Source: SHYR01 sp034406555 (lineage in GTDB: Bacteria; Chloroflexota; Dehalococcoidia; UBA2979). From it: 13,349 nt of DNA. A program made the translations under genes and the position numbers. The stretch spans positions 1-13,349 of the forward strand of contig DASCRM010000068.1 of NCBI GenBank assembly GCA_034406555.1, read 5' to 3'. Below are positions 1 through 5,453 of this stretch, one piece after another (the first letter of the stretch is position 1; each line of letters begins with the position of its first letter). The notes under the pieces are model-generated. The model was not told the origin of the DNA, made no database searches, and saw only the letters and a program-made list of their open reading frames with translations.

Positions 1-1
1 C

Positions 2-484
2 CAGTACCTGGCGCAGCGCGGAATCACACTGCTGGGCCGGCTGCGCGACATCGAGGACGGCGTGTTGCAGCTCGATGATGACCTCGCCGCCAACATCGCC
101 TTCGCGGATGAGCGGTCGGCGCAGTTCAAGACGGCGATCTAGGCCTACATCGGTGACAACGGCATCGACGCTCCGCTTGCGGAGCCTGACCCCTATGAGC
201 CGCCAGCCGAGGCGCTCACGGTCGATGCGCCTTCGCAGCTCGACCGGAACAAGGCCGGGGTCGGCGTGGTGATCTGGAGCACCGGCTTCGATGCGACGCT
301 CGACTGGATGCCGCCCTCGGTCTTCGATGAGGCGAGGCGGCCGCTGCATGAGCGCGGTGTCACGGTGGAACAAGGCATCAACTGCCTCGGGTTCCCGTGG
401 CTGAGCAGTCGTAAGTCCGGGATCATCTATGGCGTGGACGAGGACGCGGCCTACATCGCCGATCAGATCGTGGGCGCACGCTAG
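2..484 (+). pseudogene. C-terminal part of a flavin-dependent monooxygenase-like oxidoreductase (CzcO-type), interrupted by an in-frame TAG
   Basis: The 5' end lies outside the window. Frame 2 reads from the first bases to the TAG at 482-484 with family-like protein on both sides of an in-frame TAG at 140-142. Before it is QYLAQRGITLLGRL...SAQFKTAI, after it AYIGDNGIDAP...VVIWSTGF...CLGFPWLSSRKSGIIYGV...DAAYIADQI. The last block resembles the C-terminus of the NAD(P)/FAD-dependent oxidoreductases annotated as CzcO or 'flavoprotein involved in K+ transport', which bind FAD and NAD(P)H in the cytoplasm. The FAD and NAD(P) Rossmann motifs would lie upstream. A single GAG to TAG change (Glu to amber) would explain the break, since the reading frame is otherwise intact. 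It is either a recent pseudogene or a sequencing error. GTG codons near 266 could restart only a short fragment without cofactor sites. The family call is from recalled sequence similarity, and the substrate is unknown. Confidence 0.72.
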
Positions 485-494
485 ACTAGCCTAC

Positions 495-692
495 GTGACG
501 AACGACGGCGACCCCCGCGAGGCATACCGCGAGGCCTGGGAGGCGTGGCAAGCGCAGCTCCGGCGCCTGCATGCGTTCTTCCTCGATGGCGAGCGCATCG
601 AGCCGCCCGTGATGAAGGGGCTGCTCAACCGCGAGGCGAGGGCGAAGGAGCGCTATGACGAGGCGCGCAAGAGGCTGCTCGGGACCGAGTAG
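495..692 (+). CDS. Small unnamed charged helical protein (65 aa)
   Basis: I do not recognise this gene. A GTG start at 495 gives VTNDGDPREAYREAWEAWQAQL... and 65 residues ending at TAG 690-692. An ATG at 429 in the same frame would add an Arg/Ser/Thr-rich segment that lies on top of the upstream flavoprotein reading frame, so I reject it. The product is rich in Arg, Glu and Ala with aromatic residues spaced along predicted helices (EAWEAWQAQLRRLHAFFLDG, then REARAKERYDEARKRLL). It looks like a soluble helical hairpin, with no signal peptide, membrane segment or Cys/His cluster. No clear Shine-Dalgarno sequence precedes the GTG. It starts 10 bases after the flavoprotein stop, so the two were probably co-transcribed. 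The codon choice and the acid/base pattern look like real coding sequence, but no homologue or function can be stated. Confidence 0.5.
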   Translation: MTNDGDPREAYREAWEAWQAQLRRLHAFFLDGERIEPPVMKGLLNREARAKERYDEARKRLLGTE

Positions 693-720
693 CGCGCGGG
701 TGTCGAGTCTGTCGCGCCGC

Positions 721-790
721 AAGCTTTACGCTCTGATAACACTTTGGGTAACTTCCCTCACCGATTTCGGTCACCGAGACGGCGACAATG
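721..790 (+). promoter_or_regulatory. A+T-richer leader before the CcdA-like gene, possible promoter
   Basis: This stretch is clearly less G+C-rich than its surroundings. It contains TTTACG at 725-730 and GGTAAC at 747-752, separated by 16 bases, a weak resemblance to -35 and -10 elements. GATAAC at 735-740 is another possible -10. The position, just upstream of a gene with a good ribosome binding site, suits a promoter. The hexamers alone are not convincing. Confidence 0.25.
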
Positions 791-800
791 AATGGGCAGC

Positions 801-805
801 GAGGA
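801..805 (+). promoter_or_regulatory. Ribosome binding site that decides the start of the CcdA-like gene
   Basis: GAGGA lies 7 bases before the ATG at 813. The alternative in-frame ATG at 792 lies upstream of this site and has no purine-rich sequence at a suitable distance, so translation probably begins at 813. Confidence 0.6.
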
Positions 806-812
806 CACCCTC

Positions 813-1637
813 ATGACCACAACCGCATCACAGGCCACCGCATTAGCACCGACCCGCCGCTTTGGCGCGATACGGGGCGCATTTGGGAGCGGTTACCCGC
901 GTTCCTTCACCATCGGCTCCGCCTTCTCGATCGCGTGGTCGCCTTGCATCGGGCCGATCCTCGGCGTGGTGCTCACGCTGGCTGCGACATCCGGCACCGT
1001 CTACCAGGGCGCGATCCTGCTGATCTTCTACGCGCTGGGGCTGGGTGTCTGGTTCCTCGCGTTTGGCGCGTTCTTTGGGTGGCTCTCGCCTCAGCTACGG
1101 CGCATCCAGCCGTACATGCCGAAGATGATGATCGGCGCGGGAGCGTTGTTCGTCGTGATCGGTACGTTGATGTTGCTCGGCGAGTTCGCACGCCTCAATC
1201 AATACTTCCAATCGTTCGGCTTCATCTTCAATCAGACCGCCTCTGCGGAGGAGGGGTTGAGCAGCGGCGTCGGTGGCTTCGCCGGCCCGGCCGTTGCCTT
1301 CTTCGGCGGGATCGTCTCGTTCCTCTCCCCGTGCGTGCTGCCGTTGGTGCCGGTCTACCTGGCGAACCTGGCAGGCGAGGCGATGAGCGGCACCGAGGAC
1401 ACCACGGGCGATCGCCGACGAGTGTTCATGCACGCGATCGCGTTCGTCATCGGCTTCACGCTTGTCTTCGCGATCCTTGGCGCCTCGGTCGGGCTCGTCG
1501 GCAACTTCTTCCAGCAGCATCTCGACACAGCGACAAGGGTCGGCGGGCTGGCGTTGATCGCGTTCGGGTTGCAGTCCGCGGGATTAATCCACATCCCGTA
1601 CATGGAGCGCACCTACCAGGCTCCGGCCCCACGCTAG
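813..1637 (+). CDS. CcdA/DsbD-family membrane thiol-disulfide carrier with circularly permuted halves (274 aa)
   Basis: CcdA-type proteins carry electrons from cytoplasmic thioredoxin across the membrane to extracytoplasmic thiol-redox partners, for example in cytochrome c maturation, using one cysteine in TM1 and one in TM4. All six helices are present here but in swapped order. Residues 31-128 match the usual C-terminal half (TM4-6), with AWSPCIGPILG and Cys45. Residues 157-268 match the usual N-terminal half (TM1-3), with SFLSPCVLPLVP (Cys174), the HAIAFVIGFTLVF helix and the closing IPYMERTY. A neutral linker of about 30 residues (129-156) joins them. Arg/Lys clusters at 15-30, 96-104 and 201-203 fall on one side of a six-helix model with an inside N-terminus, so the topology is plausible. 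The length is near normal for CcdA. Start 813 follows a GAGGA site; the ATG at 792 is possible. No thioredoxin-like partner is adjacent. The family is secure; the permutation is read directly from motif order. Confidence 0.85.
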   Translation: MTTTASQATALAPTRRFGAIRGAFGSGYPRSFTIGSAFSIAWSPCIGPILGVVLTLAATSGTVYQGAILLIFYALGLGVWFLAFGAFFGWLSPQLRRIQPYMPKMMIGAGALFVVIGTLMLLGEFARLNQYFQSFGFIFNQTASAEEGLSSGVGGFAGPAVAFFGGIVSFLSPCVLPLVPVYLANLAGEAMSGTEDTTGDRRRVFMHAIAFVIGFTLVFAILGASVGLVGNFFQQHLDTATRVGGLALIAFGLQSAGLIHIPYMERTYQAPAPR

Positions 1638-1654
1638 CAGCACCGAAGGGTTCC

Positions 1655-1693
1655 CCAGCGAGCATCGGCCGCGAGCTCGGCGTTGCTCGCTGG
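1655..1693 (+). terminator. Strong hairpin after the CcdA-like gene, possible terminator
   Basis: CCAGCGAGCA at 1655-1664 pairs perfectly with TGCTCGCTGG at 1684-1693. The interior contains a further 4-bp stem (GCCG 1668-1671 with CGGC 1678-1681). The hairpin begins 18 bases after the stop codon at 1637 and ends 28 bases before the next start. What follows (TGGGTTCTCTCC) is only mildly T-rich, so intrinsic termination is uncertain. It could instead stabilise a 3' end or attenuate expression of the next gene. Confidence 0.45.
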
Positions 1694-1721
1694 TGGGTTC
1701 TCTCCATAAACTTCTCGCACG

Positions 1722-2168
1722 ATGGATGCTGACTACGGCGTTGACCTGAACGAGATCCGACGCGTGGTCGATCAGGCCGAGGTATTTGTCGTCCGCTTCG
1801 AACACGTCGAGCGGCGGTTGCTCGTCGATGCACGCGCGGCCGACGACGACCCACCGATGATCCGTATCGTCCGTGCCGTCTCATCCGCCGCGGAACGCTA
1901 TCGCGAGCTACAGCAGCTACGACCAAAGATGTCGCTGCCGGAGCAGATCACGGTCTTCACCTGGCCGAGGCAGTCAAAGGCGCTACGCGACTCGGGTATC
2001 TGGAAACTGATCGAGTCGCGGCTCATGGGCGTCGGCGGTTCTGATCTTGGGCCCGAGTGCAACGTGGCCTTCGACGAGCTTGTAGCGGCGGAGCGTGCTG
2101 GGATCGTCGCTGCGATTCGTGGCGGCGAGGGCTTCGAGACGCTGTGGGAGCGCAATCCGTCCTCCTGA
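1722..2168 (+). CDS. Unnamed conserved-looking protein (148 aa)
   Basis: I cannot name this protein. It starts with ATG (MDADYGVDLNEIRRVVDQAE) and ends at TGA 2166-2168. It looks soluble and cytoplasmic, with no signal peptide, membrane helix or metal-binding cluster. It alternates beta-like (EVFVVRFEHVERRLLVDAR, PMIRIV) and helical segments (SSAAERYRELQQLRP). It then has an ITVFTWPR motif near residue 81, an acidic/aromatic region, and a helical tail ending in FETLWERN. The RFEHVERRLLVDAR, PPMIRIV, SLPEQITVF.WPR arrangement resembles short uncharacterised proteins I associate with Chloroflexota genomes, which is memory rather than a search. No clear ribosome binding site precedes the ATG. 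It lies between a hairpin and the threonine aldolase gene, so it may form its own unit or read through into ltaE, which starts 48 bases later. Confidence 0.7.
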   Translation: MDADYGVDLNEIRRVVDQAEVFVVRFEHVERRLLVDARAADDDPPMIRIVRAVSSAAERYRELQQLRPKMSLPEQITVFTWPRQSKALRDSGIWKLIESRLMGVGGSDLGPECNVAFDELVAAERAGIVAAIRGGEGFETLWERNPSS

Positions 2169-2204
2169 GCGTTCGCATCCCGCAACCAGTTCTGTCAGAC
2201 GCAC

Positions 2205-2210
2205 GAAAGG
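2205..2210 (+). promoter_or_regulatory. Ribosome binding site of ltaE
   Basis: GAAAGG lies six bases before the ATG at 2217, a good Shine-Dalgarno position that supports this start. Confidence 0.55.
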
Positions 2211-2216
2211 CCACGC

Positions 2217-3248
2217 ATGCCCCGCACGATTGACCTGCGCTCTGACACCGTGACCCGGCCCAGCGAGGAGATGCGGCACGCGATGGCGACCGCGGAGGTT
2301 GGCGACGACGTGCTGGGCGACGACCCGACGGTGCGGGCGCTGGAGCAGGCCGCCGCGGTGCGACTGGGCAAGCAAGCAGCGCTCTACGTACCCAGCGGAA
2401 CGATGGCGAACCTGGTCGCGCTGCTGACGCACTGCGAGCGCGGCGACGAGGCGATCGTCGGCTCCGAGTCACACATCCTGCACCACGAAGCGACCGGCGC
2501 ATCGGCGCTCGGCGGCATCAGCCTGCGCACCGCTCGCAACGACGATCGCGGCAGCATCGACGCCGACGAGGTGCGCTCATTGGTGCGACCGCCGGAAGCG
2601 CCGCAGACCACCCTCGTCTGTCTGGAGAACACACAGAACCGCTGCGGTGGTGCGGCGATCTCGCTGGCGGAGATGCGGGCCGTCGCCTCAGTCGCTCGCG
2701 AGGCGGGCGCGCAGGTGCATGTCGACGGCGCGCGCATCTTCAACGCTGCGACCGCGCTGGAGACGGATGCGGCGACGATCGCGGCGGAGGCGGACACCGT
2801 CTCGTTCTGCTTCTCGAAGGGCCTCGGCGCGCCGATCGGCTCGGTGGTCACCGGCCCGGCTGACTTCATCGAGCGCGCACGCACGATTCGGCGGCAGCTC
2901 GGTGGCGGGATGCGCCAGGTCGGACTGATCGCGGCGGCGGCACTCTACGCGCTGGAGCACAACGTCGAGCGGTTGGCGGAGGACCATGCGAACGCGAAGA
3001 CGCTGGCTGACGGGCTCGCGGGGCTACCTCACGTCACGCTCGACCCTGGGACGGTTGAGACGAACATCGTGGTCTTTGACCTGGACGGCGTGGATGGTGC
3101 GGACTTCAGGCAAAAACTCGCCGATGAGGGCGTGCTGTGCAGCGCCTTCAGCCTGGCGCGCATGCGCATGGTCACCCACTTCGACGTCGACAGCGACAAG
3201 ATCGACGAGGCGGTCGCTGCGGCCGGCCGCGTCCTGAAGGCGCTCTAG
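2217..3248 (+). CDS. ltaE: Low-specificity L-threonine aldolase, PLP-dependent
   Basis: This cytoplasmic enzyme cleaves L-threonine or L-allo-threonine to glycine and acetaldehyde, linking threonine and glycine metabolism. The 343-residue protein aligns end to end, from memory, with E. coli LtaE. The N-terminal signature DLRSDTVTRP is at residues 6-15, followed by VGDDVLGDDPTV (28-39) and the cofactor-phosphate region YVPSGTMANLVALL (57-70). A ring-stacking His lies in SESHIL (about residue 86), and CLENTQN is at 135-141. HVDGARIFNA (168-177) carries the Asp that contacts the pyridine nitrogen and the following Arg. Lys201 in CFSKGLGAPIGS is the Schiff-base lysine. GGGMRQVG follows at 229-236, and the C-terminal Arg region is RMRMVTHFDV. 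All key residues appear present. The start is fixed by the family N-terminus and a GAAAGG site. A lipoprotein gene follows after 3 bases, implying co-transcription without an obvious functional link. Confidence 0.95.
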   Translation: MPRTIDLRSDTVTRPSEEMRHAMATAEVGDDVLGDDPTVRALEQAAAVRLGKQAALYVPSGTMANLVALLTHCERGDEAIVGSESHILHHEATGASALGGISLRTARNDDRGSIDADEVRSLVRPPEAPQTTLVCLENTQNRCGGAAISLAEMRAVASVAREAGAQVHVDGARIFNAATALETDAATIAAEADTVSFCFSKGLGAPIGSVVTGPADFIERARTIRRQLGGGMRQVGLIAAAALYALEHNVERLAEDHANAKTLADGLAGLPHVTLDPGTVETNIVVFDLDGVDGADFRQKLADEGVLCSAFSLARMRMVTHFDVDSDKIDEAVAAAGRVLKAL

Positions 3249-3251
3249 ACG

Positions 3252-4022
3252 TTGGGGTCGCCGATCCGCCGCTCACGGTTCCTGCGCATCACTCTCGCGG
3301 GATTCGCTACCCTCACGCTCGGTGTCGCGTGTGTCGGTGGGTCGCAGCCAGACAACCAGGCGGTCGTCGGGGGCGTGCCCTTCGAGGCCGGCGAGCAGGC
3401 CGTCTACGCGCTACATGACAACAGCGGCGAGGTCGTCGCGCGGGGCACCCTCGCGGTTACTCGCGACGGCGATCAGTTGCTGCTGGCGCAGAGTTACACG
3501 CTCGTGGACGGTGACGGCGAGCCGACCGACGAGGTCCTCGTCACTGTCGATGCCACCTCGCTGACTCCGCTTCGCCTCGCCCGTACCGTGCAGACAGCAG
3601 ACGGCGAGGACCGCTACGCGGCGGGCTACGAGGCCGTAAGCAACGACGCCGCGGCGGTCCTGCTCGATTCGACTATCGATGGCAACACTGAGCAGCGCGA
3701 ACTCGAACTAGGCGAGAACTACTACGACAACGAGTGCTCGCTCTGGCTCTGGCGCACGCTCGACTTCGCCGATGGCTACGTGCAGCGCTATACGGCGGTC
3801 AACCACTTGGACCGCAACCAGCAGACCGTGATCCTGCGTGTGATCGACCGGCAGACCGTGGAGGTGCCGGCCGGTACCTTCGAGGCGTGGCGGCTCCAGG
3901 TGCGCAACGGGCGGGCGACACGCGTCGCGTGGATCAACGTCGATGCACCGCATCAGATCGTGCAGTGGGACAACGGCTCGATCGTCTTCCGGCTGAAAGA
4001 GTTCCACGCTGGCGGACGCTAG
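3252..4022 (+). CDS. Putative secreted lipoprotein with DUF3108-like beta domain (256 aa)
   Basis: A TTG start 3 bases after the ltaE stop gives MGSPIRRSRFLRITLAGFATLTLGVACVGG. This is a positively charged N-region, a hydrophobic core and a cysteine at 27 preceded by LGVA, an imperfect lipobox. It suggests export and lipid anchoring on the outer face of the cytoplasmic membrane. The mature part (about 34-254) is mostly predicted beta strand. It opens with PFEAGEQAVYALHDNSGEVV and closes with QTVEVPAGTFEAWRLQV, WINVDAPHQIVQWDNG and IVFRLKEF, which resembles DUF3108-type domains (EVPAGTF.A..., ...P..IV..). Function is unknown and no catalytic residues are evident. No Shine-Dalgarno sequence precedes the TTG, so translation is probably coupled to ltaE termination. 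The export signal is the main reason for choosing this start: no later start keeps it whole. The gene converges on the nuclease gene, with 6 bases between the two stop codons. Confidence 0.8.
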   Translation: MGSPIRRSRFLRITLAGFATLTLGVACVGGSQPDNQAVVGGVPFEAGEQAVYALHDNSGEVVARGTLAVTRDGDQLLLAQSYTLVDGDGEPTDEVLVTVDATSLTPLRLARTVQTADGEDRYAAGYEAVSNDAAAVLLDSTIDGNTEQRELELGENYYDNECSLWLWRTLDFADGYVQRYTAVNHLDRNQQTVILRVIDRQTVEVPAGTFEAWRLQVRNGRATRVAWINVDAPHQIVQWDNGSIVFRLKEFHAGGR

Positions 4023-4041
4023 CGGGCGCTAACCGTCCGCC
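4011..4041. terminator. Two-armed hairpin covering both stop codons of convergent genes
   Basis: GGCGGACG at 4011-4018 pairs perfectly with CGTCCGCC at 4034-4041. Inside it TAGC at 4020-4023 pairs with GCTA at 4028-4031 around a GGGC loop. The TAG of the plus-strand lipoprotein gene (4020-4022) and the TAG of the minus-strand nuclease gene (complement of 4029-4031) face each other in the inner stem. The structure folds on either transcript. There is no T-tract on either side, so it may block converging polymerases or protect 3' ends rather than act as a classical intrinsic terminator. Confidence 0.5.
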
Positions 4042-4649
4042 CAGAGACAGCCGCGACGCGCCGATCGAGCGTCGTCCTCGGTCGCCACGAGCACATCGCG
4101 TAGCGCCCCATCTTTCCGCCACGCCTGCGCGAGCCCCTCTTCGATCATGACCGCGTCGATCGAGAGCCCGGCGGGTGTGAAGAGATAGCGCAGCTCGCGG
4201 CTGAAGGGGTCCTGTAGGCGCTCGTCCGCCAGCAGCTGCACGCCGCCCGCCGTGAGCGCGGTCAGGTGGGCCGTCGCCGCCTCAGCGCAACGCTCGCCTC
4301 GCTCCGGCGCGTCGATGCCGAAGGCGCGGACACGCAGCAAAGTGGAGAGTGCCAGCACGTCCAGCGTGTCTCCATCGATCACCCGCTCGACCTCCACCGA
4401 GGTGAGCGCCAGCGTCGCGGTCGCGTACCACTGACCTGAGCGCAGCTCGATTGCGCTGGCGGCGGCGGTCACAGGATCGTCATCGTTCGCACTCCTCTGG
4501 CCGAAGGCGATCACTGAGAAGAGGATCAGCACCCCAAGGACGATCACCATGCGCCACAGGCGGGCGCGTCTGCGTGCCATGTTGCGGGGCCAGTCGGGGA
4601 CGTATCGCCGTCGACCGCCGACGCCTCGTGGTGGGTCGGGACGGTTCAT
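4029..4649 (-). CDS. Membrane-anchored thermonuclease (SNase)-family nuclease (206 aa)
   Basis: SNase-fold enzymes are Ca2+-dependent phosphodiesterases that cut DNA and RNA. The N-terminus is Arg/Pro-rich and positive, followed by one hydrophobic helix (about residues 34-50, MVIVLGVLILFSVIAF). There is no clear signal peptidase site, so the enzyme is probably anchored with its domain outside the cell membrane. The SNase domain spans about 85-204. Counterparts of the catalytic set of staphylococcal nuclease are visible: VIDGDT (Asp92/Asp94), RVRAFGIDAPE (Arg108, Asp113, Glu116) and DPFSRELRYLF (Arg151). The tail is GLAQAWR...EDDARSARRGCLW. Cys121 and Cys201 could form a disulfide. The nuclease should therefore be active. 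The ATG lies 15 bases after the ABC ATPase stop, so it is likely the last gene of the exporter operon. Substrate and role are unknown; nutrient scavenging or extracellular DNA turnover are guesses. Confidence 0.88.
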   Translation of the reverse strand: MNRPDPPRGVGGRRRYVPDWPRNMARRRARLWRMVIVLGVLILFSVIAFGQRSANDDDPVTAAASAIELRSGQWYATATLALTSVEVERVIDGDTLDVLALSTLLRVRAFGIDAPERGERCAEAATAHLTALTAGGVQLLADERLQDPFSRELRYLFTPAGLSIDAVMIEEGLAQAWRKDGALRDVLVATEDDARSARRGCLWADG

Positions 4650-4664
4650 CGCCGTTGCCCGCTG

Positions 4665-5453
4665 CTAGCGGGGGAGGGAGCCGCCACGGGGCGGACGCCA
4701 CGGCGCGGCTGGCTCGGCGGGAGGCGGGGGCGCGGCGCTCGTCGCCACCCGGGCCTTGAAGGTGCGCTCATCGGGTTCGAGCAGGCGGCCGTCGCCGAGC
4801 TCCTCGATGCGGTCGACGTGGTCGATCACGAACGGGTCATGCGTCGCCGTGACTACGGTGACGCCATCTCTGGCGACACCTCGCAGCAGGTCGAAGATCT
4901 GCTCCGCTGTGACGGAGTCGAGTTCACCGGTCGGCTCGTCCGCGATCACGATGCGCGGTCGGTTGGCGAGCGCACGAGCGACGGCGACGCGTTGCTGTTC
5001 GCCGCCGGAGAGTTCGTAGGGGCGGTGGTCGGCACGTCGGATGAGTCCAACCTGCTCCAGCAGCTCGCGCGTGCGCTCGCCGCGCTCACGCAGGCCGACG
5101 CCGGCAATACGCAGCGCGAGTTCGATGTTCTCTGCGGCGGAGAGCAACGGCAACAGTCCGAACGACTGGAAGACGAAGCCGATCATGTGCCGTCGCATCG
5201 AGGTGAGCTGGCGCTCGCTGAAGCTCGAGACCTCGTCGTCACCGATGTGGATCGTGCCGTCTGTCGGGCGGTCGAGGCCGGCGATCATGTTCAACAGCGT
5301 CGTCTTGCCCGACCCCGATCGGCCGACGATGGCGATGAACTCGCCCTCCGGGACATCGAAGGAGACCTCGCGCACGGCGCGGACATCGTTGCCCGCGAGC
5401 CGGAACGTGCGATCGACGGCGTCGATCCGGATGTCGAAGCGGTCGTCGGTCAT
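4665..5453 (-). CDS. ABC transporter ATPase, LolD/MacB-like, second of two
   Basis: This is the cytoplasmic nucleotide-binding subunit of an FtsX/MacB-type transporter. Numbered from the longer GTG form, it has Walker A GRSGSGKT (48-55), Q-loop Gln100 in FVFQSFGLLP, signature LSGGEQQR (152-159), Walker B RIVIADEPTGELD (171-183) and the switch His209 in ATHD, so it should hydrolyse ATP. The tail from about 235 is Pro/Ala/Arg-rich and low complexity (AAPPPPAEPAAPWRPP), with no recognised domain. I chose the ATG at 5453 because it overlaps the upstream TGA in an ATGA (5450-5453) and has GGAG just before it, although the spacing is short. A GTG at 5465 would add four residues. The ATGA overlap indicates translational coupling with the other ATPase. 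The two ATPases are clearly different sequences, so they probably form a heterodimer under the single large permease. The transported substrate cannot be read from the sequence. Confidence 0.9.
   Translation of the reverse strand: MTDDRFDIRIDAVDRTFRLAGNDVRAVREVSFDVPEGEFIAIVGRSGSGKTTLLNMIAGLDRPTDGTIHIGDDEVSSFSERQLTSMRRHMIGFVFQSFGLLPLLSAAENIELALRIAGVGLRERGERTRELLEQVGLIRRADHRPYELSGGEQQRVAVARALANRPRIVIADEPTGELDSVTAEQIFDLLRGVARDGVTVVTATHDPFVIDHVDRIEELGDGRLLEPDERTFKARVATSAAPPPPAEPAAPWRPPRGGSLPR

Noticed and set aside
138..144. Pyrrolysine or programmed readthrough at the TAG in the flavoprotein gene
   Set aside because: No downstream insertion element or system for it is visible, and a simple Glu-to-amber change or base error explains it better.
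692..717. GCGCG...CGCGC inverted repeat after the 65-aa gene, possible terminator
   Set aside because: The 5-bp stem with a 16-base loop is common by chance at this base composition and has no T-tract directly after it.
842..1647. Short similarity (GCACCGA) between the start and end of the CcdA-like gene as a relic of tandem duplication
   Set aside because: Seven matching bases are too few in G+C-rich DNA to support a shared origin.
788..1732. 314-codon open frame on the plus strand overlapping the CcdA-like gene
   Set aside because: Its translation is Arg/His-rich and low in normal protein character, while the alternative frame gives a clear CcdA-family membrane protein with a good ribosome binding site.
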